Below are positions 45,467 through 58,019 of a DNA stretch of 64,000 nucleotides, piece by piece. The position numbers were made by a program, and so were the translations under genes. The first letter of the stretch is position 1; each line of letters opens with the position of its first letter. Under the pieces are notes generated by a model. The model saw nothing but the letters and a program-made list of their open reading frames with translations. It did not search any database and was not told the origin of the DNA. This DNA comes from Nymphaea colorata. Lineage: Eukaryota; Streptophyta; Magnoliopsida; Nymphaeales; Nymphaeaceae. The stretch spans positions 18,999,655-19,063,654 of the forward strand of contig NC_045143.1 of the NCBI RefSeq assembly GCF_008831285.2, written 5' to 3'.

Positions 45467-47419
45467 ATGGTACTATTTCCAGTAAGTGTTCAGAGCTTCT
45501 ATAGGAGCATCCTCCTATATAGAAAATTTTGAATCTTACAAGAAACAAAGAAGAACCAAGTCAGGACAAAGAGAAAACTTCAAGGCCACTTTAATCCCAA
45601 TCCACGACTATGCATAATTTAGCATCACAACTAGTTTAGAGGTTTTTCTTTTGCCAAAACCAACTGGCTTTTTTGCGTGGTCTTGGAGAACAATGCTAAA
45701 TCTTGAAAGAAGGGTTCTTAATTACCTTATATATGAAATAGTTTAGTTGGTTAACTTTCCTAACTACTGTGTTGCTATAATCTTACTAGTTCATGTCATC
45801 AGGTGCATTTTTGGTGTTTTTGAAATGTTTCCTCCAAAGAATCAGCAAATGTAGCTTGTTAGTAGCTCTTCTAGATCTCACATTCAATGGTGAGTATGTT
45901 AGGCCTTCATGCTTTAGATTTGGGTATCATTACGAAAAAATCACTACTAAAGTTCCTAAAATTGCTTAGTCGACCAACTCAAACTGATTAGTCCCGTGTG
46001 GTCCAGGCAGTCATTAGGGCCTTGACTAACTTGAGTAAGTCTTTTGAAAATCTGGTGGAGTTTATTTTGTTTCTTGATAGTTTTTTTTTTCTTACATGGT
46101 TGTTAAACATGATACTATTTTGCTGCAATTCTCATTCCACATGTATATCATTTACTCTAACCTATGGTTTTTTACTTTTTCCTAACCCGATCAAGTTATT
46201 TGGATCCTATGCTTGTTCATTTTCTTCTAGCTTGTTATGGAGCCTGAAAGTGATAAATTTTGTTGATAGATGTTATAGTTATTATCTTGTCTATTCATTT
46301 GGTAGTGTAAAATAATGTATGAATAATCATATTAATCATATTCCATTTGTTTTTGTTCAAATTAGATGTTTAATTAAAAGGACAGATTACAATAGAATGA
46401 AAGTCAAGTCAAGTTGTTATTTGATATGATGTTAGAGCAGGCTTGAATCCCTAGGATGAAGACATTGGGTGGGTTGAAAGAAATAACTATGTAAGAGGTT
46501 GAGAGAATGATTATAGAGGCATATGGAACATTATTCATCCTAGAGAAAATATGAAACAAGCTTAAAAGTTCAAAACCCAATCTAAGTGATGAAAGAAATA
46601 CTCAATGCTTCTAGATTTGGATGAAACCCATATCAGAAAATAATAGATAGATAACAAGATGTGGGATGAATGTAAACAGAAGTTCCCAAATAGACGAAAA
46701 TAATAGACAAAAATATATGCACAAATAAGAATAGATGTAGAAAATGAAAATGATTCAACGACTATTCCTAGCAGACCTATAGATAGTTTTGCACCGCCCG
46801 AGCCCTCTAACATGTTGAGGGCAAACAAATGATCTAAAACCCAGTCAGCAACAAGTAATGAGACTATTGAAATAATTAATCAATTTATAAAATAGCTTGT
46901 AGATATCCAACCATCTTCTATCATGCAAAAAAGTGGGGAAATTTTGAGAGAACTTTACACAAAGGAGAAATAGATCATGAACTATTTTATAGGTCAACCG
47001 ACCTACATGGTAAATTTGACAAGGCAAATAGTTTGCTCATGATCCCCAATGAGTTGTAGGCTCGTTGGCTGCATAGGTAGATTGGCTGGTATCAAATGTT
47101 AATGTGAAATGTTTGATACTTGTTAATGTCAATGTTACCATTGAATTTTTTGACACTTCCTAATGTTAATGTTGTTTTGTGAATCAACATGTTTATCTTT
47201 ATACTTATCAAATCTTGTTGTCATATTTATATTATGATAATGTTAATGTTGTTTATCAAATCTACATGTTCTATTTTTATGCACCTATGAATTTAATTTT
47301 AGAATGGACAAAATATCCTTATTTGTGGATGTTCATTGAATACTTGAAAGGTCAACAAGAACCTACTAGAAATTTGGTACATACCAATAGATAAGCAAGT
47401 GTCCAATTTGTATATGACT
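45467..47419. other. Gene-less DNA, nothing recognised
   Basis: Short AT-rich frames only. A MYB-like partner ORF of the Harbinger relic was sought here and not seen. Confidence 0.45.
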
Positions 47420-48210
47420 GCATGCATGGACACCCAAAGAATTGTCTAGATTTATTGAAAATGGATTATAAAACATATGCATCGTCGTGCAAATATATTG
47501 AAAAATAGGCTGTTGTTACATGATGCACAAGAAATCATAGTTGAAGAACAAGTGATAATGTTTCTCGTGATGTTGGGCATCACCACTATAATTGTTGTAC
47601 CTAATATGATTTTTAATATTCTAGACAAACAATAAGTGATAAGCCTAACCCTAAAAGTTATTCTTCGTATTGCACATGAGTACGTTGGACATAGAAATGA
47701 TAACACCAAGCCGAATTAGAGGAGATCCACGACCACAACTCAATGGACAATACAAATTTCTGACACATGTTATTGTATTAATAAGATTTTTTGGAGTAAT
47801 AGATGCTACACAATGTTGCTGTGTATGTTCCAACAAATAGCCAAAACCATTGGCAAAACAGAAAATGCTTTTTATTACAAAATGTCTAGGCTATGATGGA
47901 ATTTGATATGCAGTTTCACTATGTACTAGCTGGTTAAGAAGGCATTGCAACTGATGCAAGGGTGTTGTATAGTGCACTAAAAGATGACATTCATCCATTA
48001 CAGGTTTCACAAGATAGAATACTTAATACAGATGGTTTAATTTATTGTGATCAATCAAATTATCTACTTGAGAAAATGCATGTTGTTTATGGAATATGAA
48101 AAAAGTATTGGTCAAACACAAACACGTGAATGTAACATTGAACTTTGTGACCAAATTTCTATTTCTATGTGGAATGACTATGTCTCAAGTAAGATTTTTA
48201 TTAAAAAGTT
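47420..48210 (+). pseudogene. PIF/Harbinger transposase relic
   Basis: Frame-shifted remains follow the family in order: HPKNCLDLLKMDYKTY (about 47431), VEEQVIMFLVMLG (47540-47580), SRQTISDK (about 47620), and the first Asp segment as GVIDATQ (usually GAIDGTH; 47796-47816). Then VYVPTNSQNHWQNRKCFLLQNV, EFDMQFHYVLAG and EGIATDARVLYSALKDDIHPL (47823-48000, second Asp). A C-terminal piece with ELCDQISISMWNDY (about 48135-48180) follows directly. The part with the third acidic residue is missing, so it is an internally deleted, dead copy. Confidence 0.82.
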
Positions 48211-48630
48211 TTATAATCATTATATTGGTTCTTTTATTTGTGTAATATGACTTTATTTCAGTAGTATACTTAACTATATTCATAGTTCATGCATCTAATC
48301 TAACTACTTCATTGTCCTTTCATTTTTTCAAATGCAGGAACTAGATGGTGATGCTTCATCTAGTAAGTGACACATCTAAGAAGACTTATTGCTGAAGAGT
48401 TGTCATAGGTGTCAGTGTGCTTGTAATAGCCTAGTCTTATTGATTTTTGGTCTGTAAACTTTTGTGTCACATTTTGTAACAATGTGTGTCGATGTATGGT
48501 TTCCAACAGAACATTTAAAGTTGTTTCTATTTGATTTTTCGTAGTTTTATTTAATATTATTCATTTTAACATAATGACATGTGACATTGATGATGTTTTT
48601 GTTAGGCAAATCAACGCATATGAAATGATT

Positions 48631-48758
48631 TTGCTATATGGATGTTTTGCGCATTTGTTTTGCTTTAACAGGATCTTTTTATCAAATGTGTTGTTTGCTA
48701 TATACATGTTTTGCACTTTTGTCTTGCATTAACAAGATCTTTTTATCAAATGTGTTGA
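48631..48758. repeat. Tandem duplication, 64-bp unit
   Basis: Copies start at 48631 and 48695. They share TTGCTATAT, ATGTTTTGC, and GATCTTTTTATCAAATGTG. Confidence 0.9.
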
Positions 48759-49496
48759 TAATAAAGTAGATCACAAATGACACAAACAATAGATGAACCA
48801 AATAGAACAGTTAGAATAGAAAACAAACGTCAGACAGAATTGATAGAACAGTCATCACAAAACACAAACATTAGATGGAATGGACAGTACAAAAAACAAA
48901 TCCCAAACAAAAGAGACATGACAGATAGAACATAAAACAAATGATAAACAGAGCGAACCTCGTGTCCTATTCTAAAAAATATCCAATAATGGACAAATAG
49001 AACTAATAACATGACAAACAGAATAAAGATATGGTAGACAAGACACCTTGTCCATTTTATCCAATGGGATAATTATCAAACGGCCTTTGATGGATGTGAG
49101 GCTTCCATCCAAAGCTCGAAAATCAGATACATTAACCGCGATATCATAACTTCATTAGCAACTATAATTTTGTTCCACCCCCTCATATTTTTTTTTCTAG
49201 AACCACCTGTTTTGTGTTCTTGAAAGGAAATTAAACAATTTTTTTAACTGCTAAGTTTAGTTTCACAGTGTAGGAAAAGGAAGCAGGGACAAGTTGTCAT
49301 ACATCACTCTGCCAAATGCCTTAAAATCAAGGATGAACTGACAAAAACTTTCAGCCATCCCTTTGGGACGTTCTTAAGATCACAGGTTGAGCACATGATG
49401 ATGAATCACCTTCTCCTTGCAGCCTGGGTGATTATATTTCTCCCCATGGTGAGTCTCACCAGCTCACAGTTCAATCCAAACAACGTGGAAGCAAAG
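48759..49496. other. Gene-less DNA, nothing recognised
   Basis: A degenerate short-period repeat around ACAGATAGAACA (48780-49045) is the only structure seen. Confidence 0.45.
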
Positions 49497-49615
49497 AAAA
49501 TATGATTGGCTTAATTATTGTCCATTGAAGCAAGAAAATATGATTGGCTTAATTATTGTCCATTGAATCAAGAAAATAATATTGGCTTAATTATTGTCCA
49601 TTGAAGCAAGAAAAC
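49497..49615. repeat. Three-copy minisatellite, about 41 bp
   Basis: Units carry TTGGCTTAATTATTGTCCAT and end GAA.CAAGAAAA; the three copies are nearly identical. Confidence 0.93.
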
Positions 49616-50470
49616 CTTAGTAAATATGCAAATCTAACAATTTGTCTTGGCAAAACTTGATCCCCCTAATCTTCCACCTATTGCCTAGGAAGGATTGTGT
49701 GCTACTTTCTCTCAACCCCATATTCATCCCTTGAGCACCCAAGAAGCTCTCCTACAGCCCTTCATAGCCCAACGACTATGATACTGCAAATAATTTTTAT
49801 TTATAGATATCTCTAATTTATAAAGTCTTCACATAAGCAATTTGCCTTGCACAATGTTACTGCTAATCCTGTTAAGCAAGCCCTATTCGTCTCAAAAATG
49901 CTGTAAAATTGGTGCCTCACAAAAGTCAGACTGAAATTAACCTTTTAATCTATAACTTGAGCTTTCTTATTTTCTCTCTTTTCTAGCCCAGAGAAAACAA
50001 GTTGTAGAAGAGTATAGTATGCACTCATATTCACTGCCATTTTTTGGCCAATGGTTTTTTGTTGTGAATTACCAGCAATAAGTCATTTGGTGACTTTTAG
50101 CTGTTTGTAATATTTACTGAATTTAATGTTATTATATGTAGTTTGGATTAGCTAAATCCAACACTTTTCTTTCTTGTAACTTCATCCAAATAGAGGAATG
50201 ATAGCCTTATGGTGATTCTCCGAAATATAGATTCCAGCCGTTCAAATATCTATCTTTGGGGATGGTGAGAAGGGTGTTTTCAATGATGGAGGAGGCTTGG
50301 TAGCATCTAGTCCAAAGATGCCTTAGAATAAGGTTCATTTCAAAATTAAAAGGTGTTAAAATTAATTTAGCTAGGTGGAGCAAGTCTTATTTTAGGAATA
50401 TTTCAGCTCATATTTGTCACTTCAAGTAAGAATTAGCCAAGGTTCGAGCCAGATCTGAGAGAGGTGTCAG
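49616..50470. other. Gene-less DNA, nothing recognised
   Basis: AT-rich; no motif-bearing frames before the LINE relic. Confidence 0.4.
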
Positions 50471-51755
50471 ATTTGTTGATGACCCCCATTTTTCCTCTGC
50501 AGGAGTTGGAACCATTTTTAATTGAAGAGGAGTTCTAGAGGATACAAAGGGTGGTGGAGGGCGATAGAACATTGAAGTTTACCAAGCTCAAATGAAAGGT
50601 AGAAGAGCTAAAAACCATATGCATTCTCTATTATAGACATGTTTTTGATGCATCACCTGATGCAAGGAAAGTGTACGAATATTTTTTACAAGACCACTTA
50701 GGAGCAGTCGAAAGGAAAAGTATCTATTAGATGACTTGAAAACAGACTTCTGCATTCTAGACGAGGAGAACATTGTCATTCTCAGGCCTGTTTCTCTGAA
50801 GGAGGTAAAGTAAGTTGTCTTCAAAATTAAAGGAGACAACATTCTAGGTCCTTGTGGTTTTTCTGGAGCTTTCTTTTACCAACATTGGAGTGTTGTGGGT
50901 ATACATGTTTTCAAGGCCCTTGGTAGTTTTTTCAAATGTAATAAATTGGTAAAGATGATTAATATATCAGTTTTGGTCCTTATTCCTAAGTGTGTTGTGG
51001 CCAAGAGTATTAAAAAATATTCACCTCTTATACAAAATAATGGCTAAGGTATTGAATGCATGAATAGAACCTTGGGAAGGATCATTTGAATAGAGCAAGC
51101 TGCTTTTCTCTCCAATGGAAGTTGACAATATGATCATGGTGTGTGAGGTTATCCATTTTTTGATCGAATTGAATATGCATTTAGTTAATTGCCTTGATTT
51201 TGCTATAGTTAAAGCTTATGACAAGATTAGCTAGACTTTTGCCAGGGGAATGCTCTCCCATCTATTTTCTTCTCAAGAGAATGAATGCAAAACGTCATGA
51301 CCCCATTTCACCATCCATTCCTTGTTGTTATGGGGATTCTAATGTGGAAAATGGCTAAGGTGGTGGAGCTTTCTGATATCAAGGTCCCCTGTTCACCCAG
51401 GGTTAGGAGATGTCATATGATGTATTAGCTTTCATGAACCACATTCTTATTTTACCAAGTTTGATAGAGATTCCATCATGGACATTAAGAGTACATCAGT
51501 TAGATTAAAGTAGATATCAAGTTTGACCGTAAAAACAAAAAAGTATGTTAATTATCATTTCTTTTAATTTAGGCCCATATCAGGATAATTAAGTCATGGC
51601 TTTACTTGGATGAGGAGTATCTCCTAGTCAAATATTTGGGCCTATTACTTTAGGGAGTGTTAAAGATATAACAACATGAAGACTTTGTACTAAAGCTAGA
51701 TAGGAAATTAGCCTCATGGAAAGTTGTTTTTCTGTTGTCATCTATAGGGCCATTG
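50471..51755 (+). pseudogene. L1-type LINE reverse transcriptase relic
   Basis: Readable segments in order: RVVEGDRTLKFTKLK (about 50550-50590), the RT start VVFKIKGDNILGPCGFSGAFFYQHW (50817-50890), ISVLVLIPKCVVAKSIKKYSPL (50965-51030), IMAKVLNA, and FAIVKAYDKIS (the FAD-box region, here degraded; about 51200). Then LVKYLGLLL and LDRKLASWKVVFLLSSIG (51635-51750), the usual post-RT segments. Many stops and shifts; no poly-A tail or 5' end seen. Confidence 0.78.
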
Positions 51756-51837
51756 TACGTGTTCATTGAAGCACATGTTCGGTCAAGCAATTTGATTTTT
51801 TTTTTGGTAGTACATTCCAGGTTCCTATTAGAACTGT

Positions 51838-52070
51838 TTGCATACTATAATACCCACCCAACAGGGTCAAAACCGCCCCTCAGCTAAGAAAGGGGCCTGC
51901 ATAGCGCGCAGGCTCTGTCTTGGCATGCTGCGCATGTGTGGCCATGTGCACGGCCCTGCCATGTTGAGTTCACATAAAAGGGGGCGAAATGCCTCCCTTA
52001 TTGCCTCATATGGACCAATAAGGGGCAGATTTGGCCATCCTAGCCTCCAAGGGGTGCGTTCATAAAATAA
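51838..52070. other. GC-rich patch of unknown origin
   Basis: A sharply GC-richer stretch (for example GCATAGCGCGCAGGCTC and GTGCACGGCCCTGCC) lies between the LINE relic and the LTR remnant. It may be internal sequence of the retroelement whose LTR follows. No protein motif recognised. Confidence 0.35.
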
Positions 52071-52079
52071 ATAGTAATA

Positions 52080-52609
52080 AAAAAAGCATAAAACCATTTT
52101 TTTTAATGTGTATAAAAATGGTTTTCATTACAAATGGGGGGCCAACTACGTTTTGAGTGATTCCAGGCTCGTTTTAGATCCGGATGGGTTTGATCGGTCA
52201 TCGACGGGTTCTACTGAGCAGTTTAAACTCAAAAACGCAACTTGGCACGAGAACGAAACATAAAACAAAGGGAATGCATGCACGGCGCTCGTAGCATCAA
52301 ATTTTGTTGTTTTGATCTCAGCTTTGGATTTTAAGTTTGAAATGCTTGGTTTGGATCTAGATTTTGGTTTTGGATTTAATTTAGATGTGATAGTTGGATT
52401 TCATATTTGAATCTCACGTCTGAATTTGAATCTTGTGTTTGGACTCGAACATGGGTCTAAAGATCCATTTTGGATCGAATAGTTGGGCATTTGTTTTGGG
52501 TCTAGGTTTGGGCCTAGGGTCTAGAAATTAAATGCAAATAAAATAACTAAGAATTTCGTTTGGGTGAAAATAAAATACAAGCTTTTTGAAAAAATTTGGG
52601 GTGATAACA
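52080..52609 (-). repeat. Inverted LTR remnant related to the Tat LTR
   Basis: Read on the minus strand from 52609 it begins TGTTATCACCCCAAATTTTT, close to the TGTAATCACCCCAATTTTT start of the 60250 LTR. It continues with CCAAACCAAGCATTT as that LTR does. The rest has diverged, and the inner end is not defined. Confidence 0.55.
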
Positions 52610-52629
52610 CAAAGTGAACAAAATACTCT

Positions 52630-53300
52630 TTTTTTTCAGTTACATCTGAGTCCTTCCTCCACATTTGTGTGCAACATCATATTGTGCAATAATTCTGATC
52701 GCAAGAGCTGGTTTTAACTCTACTATACCATCAAACAATTTTTTTTTTGGATGTCTATGTTTCAAACGAAGCCAACGACGATAACCCATATAACACATCT
52801 TTATGCTACAACTACATGTATCTTTATAACATATAGGACAAGCTAGGTTACCCTTGGTACTCCAACCCAATATTTATGCATATCTCGAATATCATGTATG
52901 GTTTATAATAAAGCTGCACACATTTGAAAAAATTTGTCTAAGAAAGCCAAATACATGTACTCCTTCAACCCATAACAAATTCAATTTATCAACCAATGAT
53001 TGTAGGCAGACATCTATGCCAATTGCATTTGCAGTTGTTGGTCTTGAGATGATTAATAATAACAACATATATGGTTGCTTCATACACATCCAATGCGGTA
53101 AATTATATATTACCAGCAAAAGAGTCCATATATTGTAGGTTAAACTTAAATTTCTAAGTGGGTTGAAGTCATCGCTAGCCAAAGTCTAGCGTACATTTCA
53201 AGCTTCCAATGCAAATGATGAGTGCATCTCATCAAAGTTCTTCTATGCTGCACCATCTGTTGGGTGTCTTAGGGCTCCATCCTTCACACGTTTAGAACAA
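52630..53300 (-). pseudogene. CACTA (En/Spm) TNP2-type transposase relic
   Basis: Minus-strand translation follows TNP2: DGALRHPTDGAA and KNFDEMH (53278-53220), LASDDFNPLRNLSLTYNIWTLLLVIYNLPHWMCMKQPYMLL (53182-53060), GIDVCLQSLVDKLNLLW (53025-52975), then after a stop GWSTKGNLACPICYKDTCS and KMCYMGYRRWL (52870-52780). A few stops and frame changes. It is cut off near the LTR remnant; no CACTA terminal repeat was found. Confidence 0.85.
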
Positions 53301-53981
53301 CAAAACATATTATTGGCAACAGCTCTCACCTTAGCCGATAAGCTCAAAGTCATTGCCGCTACTGTTATTGGCAGCGACTCTTACCCTAGTGACTATACAA
53401 GGTCAGCCATTGTCCTTTATAGTGTTGGGAAAAAGTTTTTGTGAGGGCATCAGCCGTTGCCAACAAGATCCTTTGCTCAATGGGCCTAAACCGGTGAAAC
53501 GTTGCTTATAGGATGATTAAATTCAGCGCTATAGCAGTAATTTTTGGCTTCTATATATTTACTAAATGAACCTACAAGAGCCACACTAATAGTAACAAAT
53601 AGAAATGTCCTGCATTTCATTAAATTAATTTATGCTTAATATAAGACAATTAAAATACATCTAACAATGCACAAGCATATATTACGATCTGCAAAAGGCA
53701 TCTTGATTGTCTAAAATAAACTCAAGCAACAATGCAATAAAGAATTTCCCTTAACCTTTGGTCCTCAGCAACATAACAGCCAAAGCCCTTGTCCAAATTC
53801 CCATCCTTAAAGCTCCATTGTCTAAGCATCAAACATAAGCATATGGAATGAGACATGTAATAGAGACATGCAAACAAAAGCAAAACTGAGAAAAATGAGC
53901 CACATCAACCCGTTGATGCTTCTTACAAATGCATGTTATTTACTAGATAATGCCTAAACCAGTGTTACAAGCTGATCCTGG
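53301..53981. other. Gene-less DNA, possible further CACTA remains
   Basis: The sequence to 53510 is GC-richer and could be decayed upstream TNP2 or element-end sequence, but no motif is readable. Confidence 0.35.
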
Positions 53982-54130
53982 ATAGCATCGTTTCTCAGAG
54001 CCAACATAAAGTGATGATCCTTCCAATTGAGACATCTGCTCACCTGGACATGACTGAATAGCATCGTTTCTCACAGCCAACATAAAGTTATGACCCTTTC
54101 AACTGAGACATCTGCTCACCTGGACATATA
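53982..54130. repeat. Tandem duplication, 76-bp unit
   Basis: Copies start at 53982 and 54058. They share ATAGCATCGTTTCTCA, AGCCAACATAAAGT and GAGACATCTGCTCACCTGGA. Confidence 0.93.
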
Positions 54131-56850
54131 TTGACTAACACGCATGTTCAAGCATATCCACAACCTGAAGTGATAAAAAACAGAAAAGTCTTCATGCTAG
54201 TAAAATTTACTGGTTGAACCGACTGCAAGTGCAGAGGTTTCTTAAGCCTGCATTGGTTTACAGTCACAATATCAACAGCTTTAACTACAAATGAATCTAT
54301 CCCCGATCTTTTCAGAAACTGAAAAAATTCTAAATATTTTCAAGACATTTGAACATTCTTAGATATCATGAATGCACTGTGATTTTATTATATATGCTCT
54401 CCTTCTCTAGCTTCATATATATTTATTGGGTTCTAAATATGCACTGTGATGTTATTGAGATATATGTCACATCTCCATTCTAATGAATTCCAACAGGAAA
54501 ACTTGGAAATTGAGCATTAAAACTAGCTATCCCTTCTTTATTGAATGGTTATAACCTGTAAGAAATTCTAATCCCTAGCTTATCAATTAAAAGATCCCTT
54601 CTAGAATTATTTATAATTTTTTTTTTCATAGGAAGCCTCAGGCTTGTTAACAATGAGAATATGAGCATCTTCACAAACAACATTGATTAGCATATTTTCT
54701 GTCTTAGGCTCAAAGGTTCTATCTCTGCAACAGATCGGATCACCAAATCACCCCATTCTCATGACTTAGAGCTGTTAAAAGCAACAAGTTATAAAATTGT
54801 AGCACCAAAGCACTTCCCCTCATACATGCTTTGTAACAAATGGAATTTGAGTCCAGATTTGTCAAGCTTCAGGACCCACATTCAGCCGAAGCCTACATTT
54901 CTGTTTTTACCGGAAGACCAACAAGATAGTGTTAGTGTTCAGCCAAGTGTAATATTTACCAGATTTTGATATATATAATCCACTAGTTTGCATTCCTAAT
55001 CATATAAACGTGATCTCCAAACCCAAAAAAATACTAATAACATGAATTTCATTTAAACGAATATAAAGTTCAACAATTGATTTCTAATACTTACAAAATC
55101 TAGTGTACATGTTGGACAAATATTTTATGTATATTGATGAATTTAAAGGCATGGACATCACAGCATATAAGCTAGCAAGTCAACAATTACGAATATGCAT
55201 TTTTATGTAATCTTGCCATTCATACAATATAGATTGCACGGTTTCATTTATTTCATTTGCGGGAATGGCAAACACTTACCAAATATGAGAATCCTTCACA
55301 GAGGATGCTGCCGAGATGCCACACTATGACAACCAAGATTATGGATAGGCTTTAATACAACATAACTCCTAATTAAGATAGCTGCCCAAATTCAGTATCT
55401 GTCAAAAAAAAATAAGCTGTTATAATATGCACCATCTTAAGAAAGCTGATCAGCCACCCCTACAACAATTTAGTTGTTGTAATACTAGTAAAACATTTTA
55501 AAATGAGCACCTTAAGATCAACATCCCACCATAACATTTTGTGATGTCATCTTATCCAACCGTTAGAGATTAAAGCTATCACAAAGTAAAACAAGACTAA
55601 GTGATGCACAATCACCTGTTTTAATGCATGAAATGGAATCCTAATTTGAATAAAAATAGTGAAGGTGGATTTTGGAATGTCTAATTTGAAAAAGGATAGG
55701 AACTAACCTGGCAAGGTAAGTCCTTCAGAGACATACGTATATGCCCATTCAAATGCTATATTGATACTTTCTTCTGCGTACCTTCAGAAACAAAGTCAAG
55801 AAAGTCCATTAGAAAGATGATGTGTTTGTGCAAGTGACCCTGGTACTTAACATCATCCAAGAGAGAAAGAAGAAAAAAATGTCTGTCTCTTACTTAGTGT
55901 TGTCAAGGTTTGTTGCCAAGAATGTGTTAGAAGTAGTCACAAATAACATCTTGGAGTTTTAAATGGCAAGGTTTTTCTCGAGTATAATACAGCAAACTTG
56001 AAGAAAATGGAAAAAATGTAGTAAATTTTTAAAAACTTTAAAAAACTAAAAATGTGGGGAAAATAAAATAAGTTAGAAACTAATAACACAAACATCAAAA
56101 GATCTAACAAATAAAAAATAGAAAATGAAAAGAAAACTGTTTGGCATTTAAAATCTAAAAAAAGTGAAAAAAAAACGCGAAAAAAACACATTAAAAATGT
56201 GTTTTTTCAGTTTTAATCTTTTTTTTTCAAAAAACATGTTTGTTTAAAGTTTTAAACGACCGTTTAATTTATCGCTTTCTTTTCATTATTTTCGAAAAAA
56301 ACGTGTTTTCTATGACTTAGAACTCCATGCATCTCCCAATCTGTGCATATTTATGTTTGCACCTGAATATCAAGATCTGAGTGTCAATATCAAAGAAAGA
56401 GGGCAAATATTTTGAAGCGATCAAGGGATACGAAGAATATATTTGAAGGAAATAGACTTTGCTTGTGAAAAGCTCCATTGGGTTCAAATGCCTCCATAAA
56501 GCTGCAACAACCTGGACCAATTAAGCTGTTACAACCATTGCATGTTTGAAGCAAAATGTGCAGCATCTTGGCACCCCTATATGAACAGTCAATATGCATC
56601 CATTGCTATTCTTAAACATGCTTATGTTGCTTGCAAAAAGTTTTTAATTATGATTAAATATATTATAAGATTATGAATTACGCATGCACGTAGTGAGATA
56701 TGTCACGTTTTGCAGTTCATGTGAGATAATTTAATGTGAAGGCTATGTGCATGATCTATAACAATTGATCCTGGTTGAATCTATGAATGAATTATTAGAT
56801 AAATGATAATCCAATCCGTAGTTGATGCTAAGACAAAATGCTGTTTTGCT
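54131..56850. other. Gene-less DNA, nothing recognised
   Basis: AT-rich throughout, with A-tracts at 55980-56310. No gene, transposon end or RNA gene that I can support. Confidence 0.45.
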
Positions 56851-56854
56851 TCTG

Positions 56855-57112
56855 AAACTCATTTTTCAGTCTGTTTGGGTGGAATGAAAGCAGAGTTTTC
56901 AAAAAAATTGGTTTTCTCAGAATGGAGTTTTCACAAAGGATTGAAAAAACTACCCCGTTCAAGTTATTCACCCAAAACCTTCTTTTTTTTTTTTTTGCCT
57001 CCCTACCCAAGCATACAAACAATGTTTTACAAAACTCATCAAGAAAATCATATTTACAAAAACCAGGTTTTCTGAAAAATCATTTTCTCAATCTGTCGTC
57101 CAAACGCTACCT
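56855..57112. mobile_element. Possible MITE with GTTTGG-type ends
   Basis: The left part CTGTTTGGGTGGAATG and the reverse complement of the right part, GGTAGCGTTTGGACGAC, are similar, and the interior arms repeat GTTTTC/TCATTTTCTCA motifs in inverted order. No certain target duplication, so borders are approximate. Confidence 0.35.
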
Positions 57113-57814
57113 TGAAGTTATGTTTTCTCCGTAAAAAAATTGTAAAAAGTTATCCACCATTATATATTAACGTAGTAATAATTTATACTGAATGGCCTCC
57201 GTTATAGAGTAACAGATTCTTTGTATACAGTGGTTGAGTAATTTAGGATAAGTTTGAGTAGTCATGTCTTGAGCAATTTCTTTTGCCTCTTATGCATTAT
57301 ATTCATATTAATTAGCCCTTTACAGGGAACGAATATAACCAGTCAATTTGTTTGATGATTTCATGTTGCTAGTCACACATATATACTTTAAAGAGCTTAC
57401 GTTTTTTGTTAGTTAAATAATTCATAATCTGGCTTCCTTGTAAGGGCATTTGGTCACTCTGTTTCTAATTTCCAAGGCCACGGTTCAACCAAACTTCTGA
57501 TTTTGATAATCATGGAGTTAATGTCTCCACTGACACCACAATCAATATGGGGATCTCAAATCAAAGGAGGGAGGGTTCGACTTGAGACTGACGGACTTTA
57601 ACGCGCAAAGACTGCGGACTCATGATGTAATTCCCACATTCTTGCACCATACATATACATAACCTAGAACATTTAGGGAAGAGACAAAAATATGGCCTAT
57701 TAAAATTATTAAATTTTAATCTAGCCTACTAGATATGATCATAATAGTAGTTTATTAAATGTTGACTAATATTTAAAATTCTGAATGTAGATACATATAT
57801 TTCAAAGTTAGCTA
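57113..57814. other. Gene-less DNA, nothing recognised
   Basis: AT-rich; no motif-bearing frames. Confidence 0.4.
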
Positions 57815-58015
57815 AATTAGATTTCAGATCCAATTTGGATAGAATTTAAAAGTCAGATTGGGATCGGATTTGCATATGATTTGAACATATTCCAATCAGA
57901 TTTGGATATGTCAATCAGATTGGGATTGGATTAGGATATGATTTAAAAGAGGGATTTGGATCACATTCGGATATAACTTAAAGTCAGATTCTGATTGGAT
58001 TCAGATATAAGTTCC
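57815..58015. repeat. Degenerate tandem repeat of GGATTTGGATATGATT type
   Basis: Irregular units with CAGATTGGGAT, GGATTTGGATAT and GATTTAAA recur about six times. Such arrays often accompany plant DNA-transposon ends; here it lies next to the presumed 3' end of hAT3. Confidence 0.65.
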
Positions 58016-58019
58016 AATG

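Noticed and set aside
50440-50470. GGTTCGAGCC as a tRNA B box
   Set aside because: No A box or cloverleaf partner nearby; it lies next to the LINE relic.
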